From NCBI GenBank assembly GCA_002423425.1, contig DIWC01000062.1, positions 1-25,710 of the forward strand: a stretch of 25,710 nt of DNA, given 5' to 3'. The stretch comes from Peptococcaceae bacterium UBA6116. Lineage in GTDB: Bacteria > Bacillota > Desulfitobacteriia > Desulfitobacteriales > Syntrophobotulaceae. Within the stretch, counting starts at the first letter, position 1. Every line of letters starts with the position of its first letter. Made by a program: the position numbers and the translations under genes. This document shows positions 23,819-25,710 of this stretch, one piece after another. The notes below the pieces were generated by a model. The model was not told where the DNA came from. It ran no database searches and saw nothing but the letters and a program-made list of their open reading frames with translations.

Positions 23819-25047
23819 TGATGGCTATTCTTGATCATATTGTTCATCTTAAAATAGATAATTACAGCTATCAATTCTGTAGCGCAGGTGAAAGCAATGA
23901 TAATTCCTATTTTATTCATATCGTAAAGCAATCCCATCAATGCAGCTCCGCCAAGCAGAGCCAACCCATAACTAGTATTAAAAACACCATAGCTTGTGCC
24001 TCTCTTCTGAAATGGTGTTATATCCGCAATTGCAGACCGCATTACCGTTTCATGCGTTCCCATAACTATTCCGAAAACAATCATTCCAATAACAATGAAA
24101 GTCGTTGAGTTGCTCAAAGTCAAAATCGGCAAAAGTATCGTAATTAACGGGATCGCCATCAAGACTAGAATGCCGCCAGTTCTCATTCCCGTCTTTATTT
24201 TGATTCTATCATAAGCTTTCCCAACAAGCAGCGCTGTAGCTGCGTCTACAATCATTGCAATCGAATATACCAGAGTTATATTACCGTCTGACATCAGGTT
24301 ATTTGCTTTAAGATGGTAACCCACTGTGCTGAAATTAACGAATCCCAAAGTACAGAAAAAGGTGAAAGCTGTATATATCCAAAATATAGGTTTTAGGTGT
24401 TCTGAATGATACTCTTTTACTTTAACCGCAGGTATAAGATTATCTCGCTTAATCCTTCTGTAGGCATAAATCAGGAATAGCATCAGAATCACAAATGGAA
24501 TAAAAAGCAATTGATATCCAAGCTGATACTGATCAAGACCGTTCTTTCCTGAAAAATAAAAAACTGCGGTAAAAATAAGCGGTCCAATAAATGCGCCGAT
24601 CTGGTCCAAGGCTTCCTGTAGTCCAAACGCGAAACCGACTCCAACTTGATTTTCTGCAACGCCAGATAGAATCGTATCTTTCGCTGGGTTTCGAAGAGCT
24701 TTTCCGATTCTCTCCATCAAGATCAAAACAACGAGAATATTCCAGTTCATTGTGAAACCTATCAGTGGAACAACCAGCAGCATACCATATCCAAGGAACA
24801 TAAATAGCCAGTGCCTGCCACTTTTATCTGATAAGACTCCTGCAATAAGCCGGAGAAAATATCCTAGGAACTCTCCAATTCCAAAGACAATACCGACTTG
24901 AGCAGCACTTATGGTCAGTAAATTCAAATACTGGCTATTGGCGCTTCTTGCTGTTTCATAAACGGCATCCCCAAGCATGCTTATAATGCCAAATATGATG
25001 ATCACCGTAACAGCCGGCGTAAAACGACTTTTATATTGATTACTCAT
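23809..25047 (-). CDS. MFS transporter, 12-helix
   Basis: 412 aa with about 12 membrane helices and the MFS motif A between helices 2 and 3 (RLIAGVLSDKSGRHW). A second, weaker copy of the signature follows helix 8 (LLVGKAYDRIKIKTG), as expected. ATG 25047 follows GGGGAAGG at 9 nt. It lies 17 bp after the ChrB-like gene and shares its promoter. The pairing suggests export of a toxic oxyanion or drug sensed by the ChrB-like protein, but the substrate is not evident from sequence. Its last bases overlap the HhH remnant in another frame. Confidence 0.9.
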   Translation of the reverse strand: MSNQYKSRFTPAVTVIIIFGIISMLGDAVYETARSANSQYLNLLTISAAQVGIVFGIGEFLGYFLRLIAGVLSDKSGRHWLFMFLGYGMLLVVPLIGFTMNWNILVVLILMERIGKALRNPAKDTILSGVAENQVGVGFAFGLQEALDQIGAFIGPLIFTAVFYFSGKNGLDQYQLGYQLLFIPFVILMLFLIYAYRRIKRDNLIPAVKVKEYHSEHLKPIFWIYTAFTFFCTLGFVNFSTVGYHLKANNLMSDGNITLVYSIAMIVDAATALLVGKAYDRIKIKTGMRTGGILVLMAIPLITILLPILTLSNSTTFIVIGMIVFGIVMGTHETVMRSAIADITPFQKRGTSYGVFNTSYGLALLGGAALMGLLYDMNKIGIIIAFTCATELIAVIIYFKMNNMIKNSHQVK

Positions 25048-25064
25048 AGTCTATGACCTTCCCC

Positions 25065-25604
25065 TTATTCCTCATCTTTTGCTTTATAAACCTTATTGCT
25101 AAACTCGTCGAGCAATTGCTTGCATTTTTCCAGCCCTTTAACTGCTTGCTCTTTTAACGGGGTCACAAAGAAGTCTCTTAATGCTATCTTTTTTAACCAC
25201 TCTCCAAGCTTATCGTATTCATCTTCATTTTCTTCAAGCTCAACAAATGTAAAGTTCTTTCTTTCTGTTTCCTTCTCCATTTCACGAAAGTAATCATCGC
25301 ATTTGTCCAAAAACTCCTGATACTCTTCATCTCGTGCTTTGTTGAACAGATTAACGATATCATCACTGCTTCCTGTATTAATAAAATCGGCGTTTGCAAT
25401 ATGCGCGCTGCCACTGTTTTCGATTATTTCTTTTGAAATTTCGTTGAAAGTTTCTACATGTTCTTCTGAAATGGGAAGAGCCCACATTGATTGGCCAATA
25501 CTAACAGATCCGCATTTTTTTAATTTTCTCCACACACTTACCCTGACTCTTGACTGCTCCTTTGGTAAAGTAAAGTTCAATATCAACCATTCTTTATCGT
25601 ACAT
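25065..25604 (-). CDS. ChrB N-terminal-domain protein
   Basis: 179 aa. Residues 5-70 (WLILNFTLPKEQSRVRVSVWRKLKKCG, then MWALPISEEH) match the N-terminal domain of ChrB, a regulator of chromate resistance, which resembles a winged helix. The C-terminal half is highly charged and helical (KARDEEYQEFLDKCDDYFREME) and differs from the chromate-sensing domain of proteobacterial ChrB. ATG 25604 follows AAAGGTGG; the in-frame ATG at 25637 lies within the operator repeats. It heads an operon with an MFS transporter and probably regulates it through the tandem dyads just upstream. No ChrA chromate transporter is in view. Confidence 0.8.
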   Translation of the reverse strand: MYDKEWLILNFTLPKEQSRVRVSVWRKLKKCGSVSIGQSMWALPISEEHVETFNEISKEIIENSGSAHIANADFINTGSSDDIVNLFNKARDEEYQEFLDKCDDYFREMEKETERKNFTFVELEENEDEYDKLGEWLKKIALRDFFVTPLKEQAVKGLEKCKQLLDEFSNKVYKAKDEE

Positions 25605-25624
25605 AATAGCCACCTTTTGAGAAA

Positions 25625-25656
25625 TTGTAATACTCATTACTTGTAATACTCATTAC
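25625..25656. promoter_or_regulatory. Two perfect 16-bp tandem operator-like dyads
   Basis: TTGTAATACTCATTAC is repeated exactly at 25625-25640 and 25641-25656. Each copy contains the dyad GTAAT-ACTC-ATTAC. The pair begins directly after the -10 element, covering the transcription start of the chrB-like operon, an ideal place for repression. Confidence 0.8.
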
Positions 25657-25685
25657 ATTTTATCAATGATATATACCACTGTCAA
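25657..25685 (-). promoter_or_regulatory. Sigma-A promoter of the chrB-like/MFS operon
   Basis: On the minus strand TTGACA (25685-25680), exactly 17 bp, TAAAAT (25662-25657). One mismatch to consensus in total. Start of transcription is expected near 25650, inside the first dyad. Confidence 0.82.
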
Positions 25686-25710
25686 TTATAAAAAAATACC
25701 GCCAGCTAAT

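Noticed and set aside
1..25710. CRISPR array, prophage or conjugative module
   Set aside because: No regularly spaced repeats with unique spacers and no structural, integrase or transfer genes; only one degenerate insertion sequence is seen.

Overview
This window looks like the chromosome of an anaerobic, low-to-mid GC member of the Bacillota (Clostridia or Negativicutes type). The reasons are strong Shine-Dalgarno (SD) sites, frequent GTG/TTG starts, a T-box leader, a ZTP (pfl-motif) riboswitch in front of an oxygen-sensitive pyruvate formate-lyase operon, GlsB and DUF2680 proteins, and heterodimeric ABC exporters. No rRNA, tRNA or CRISPR array was seen. The species cannot be named from the sequence.

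Layout. 0.1-3.0 kb: rsgA faces a BlaR1-like DUF4825 membrane protein gene that is cut by one in-frame TAG; a 13-bp bidirectional terminator lies between them. 3.1-6.0 kb: a T-box riboswitch with its terminator precedes a single gene encoding a sugar-isomerase-type TIM barrel fused to an acyl-CoA synthetase. 6.0-8.4 kb: a membrane-anchored MutS-like ATPase and a double zinc-ribbon protein diverge from an intergenic region with two promoters and a 13-bp dyad between them. 8.4-12.1 kb: two hairpins, a GlsB-type membrane protein, then consensus promoter, ZTP riboswitch, terminator, pflB and pflA. 12.2-14.4 kb: a decayed NapH-like ferredoxin membrane protein, a secreted DUF2680 protein, three direct repeats spaced exactly 11 bp, an OmpR-family response regulator, and a histidine kinase reduced to its first 40 codons.

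14.4-20.1 kb (minus strand): a MarR - ABC - ABC - HlyD operon. The two ABC half-transporters form a typical asymmetric heterodimer, and the HlyD adaptor carries two adaptor modules in tandem. 20.1-23.8 kb is a graveyard between intact genes. It holds an internally deleted IS110 element whose 5' non-coding end is highly structured (candidate bridge RNA), a frameshifted LUD-domain gene, a fragment of a DHA2-family drug transporter and a fragment of an HhH-GPD-type DNA repair protein. Intact genes here encode an HD phosphohydrolase, a cytidylate-kinase-like protein and a VOC protein. 23.8-25.7 kb: a ChrB-like protein and an MFS transporter are transcribed from a near-consensus promoter followed at once by two perfect 16-bp tandem operator-like dyads.

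The most unusual items are the T-box in front of an isomerase/acyl-CoA synthetase fusion, the ZTP control of pyruvate formate-lyase, the candidate IS110 guide RNA, the tandem HlyD adaptor, the operator arrays at 13.37 kb and 25.63 kb, and the in-frame TAG codons in otherwise readable genes. All family names come from reading motifs; no database search was possible.
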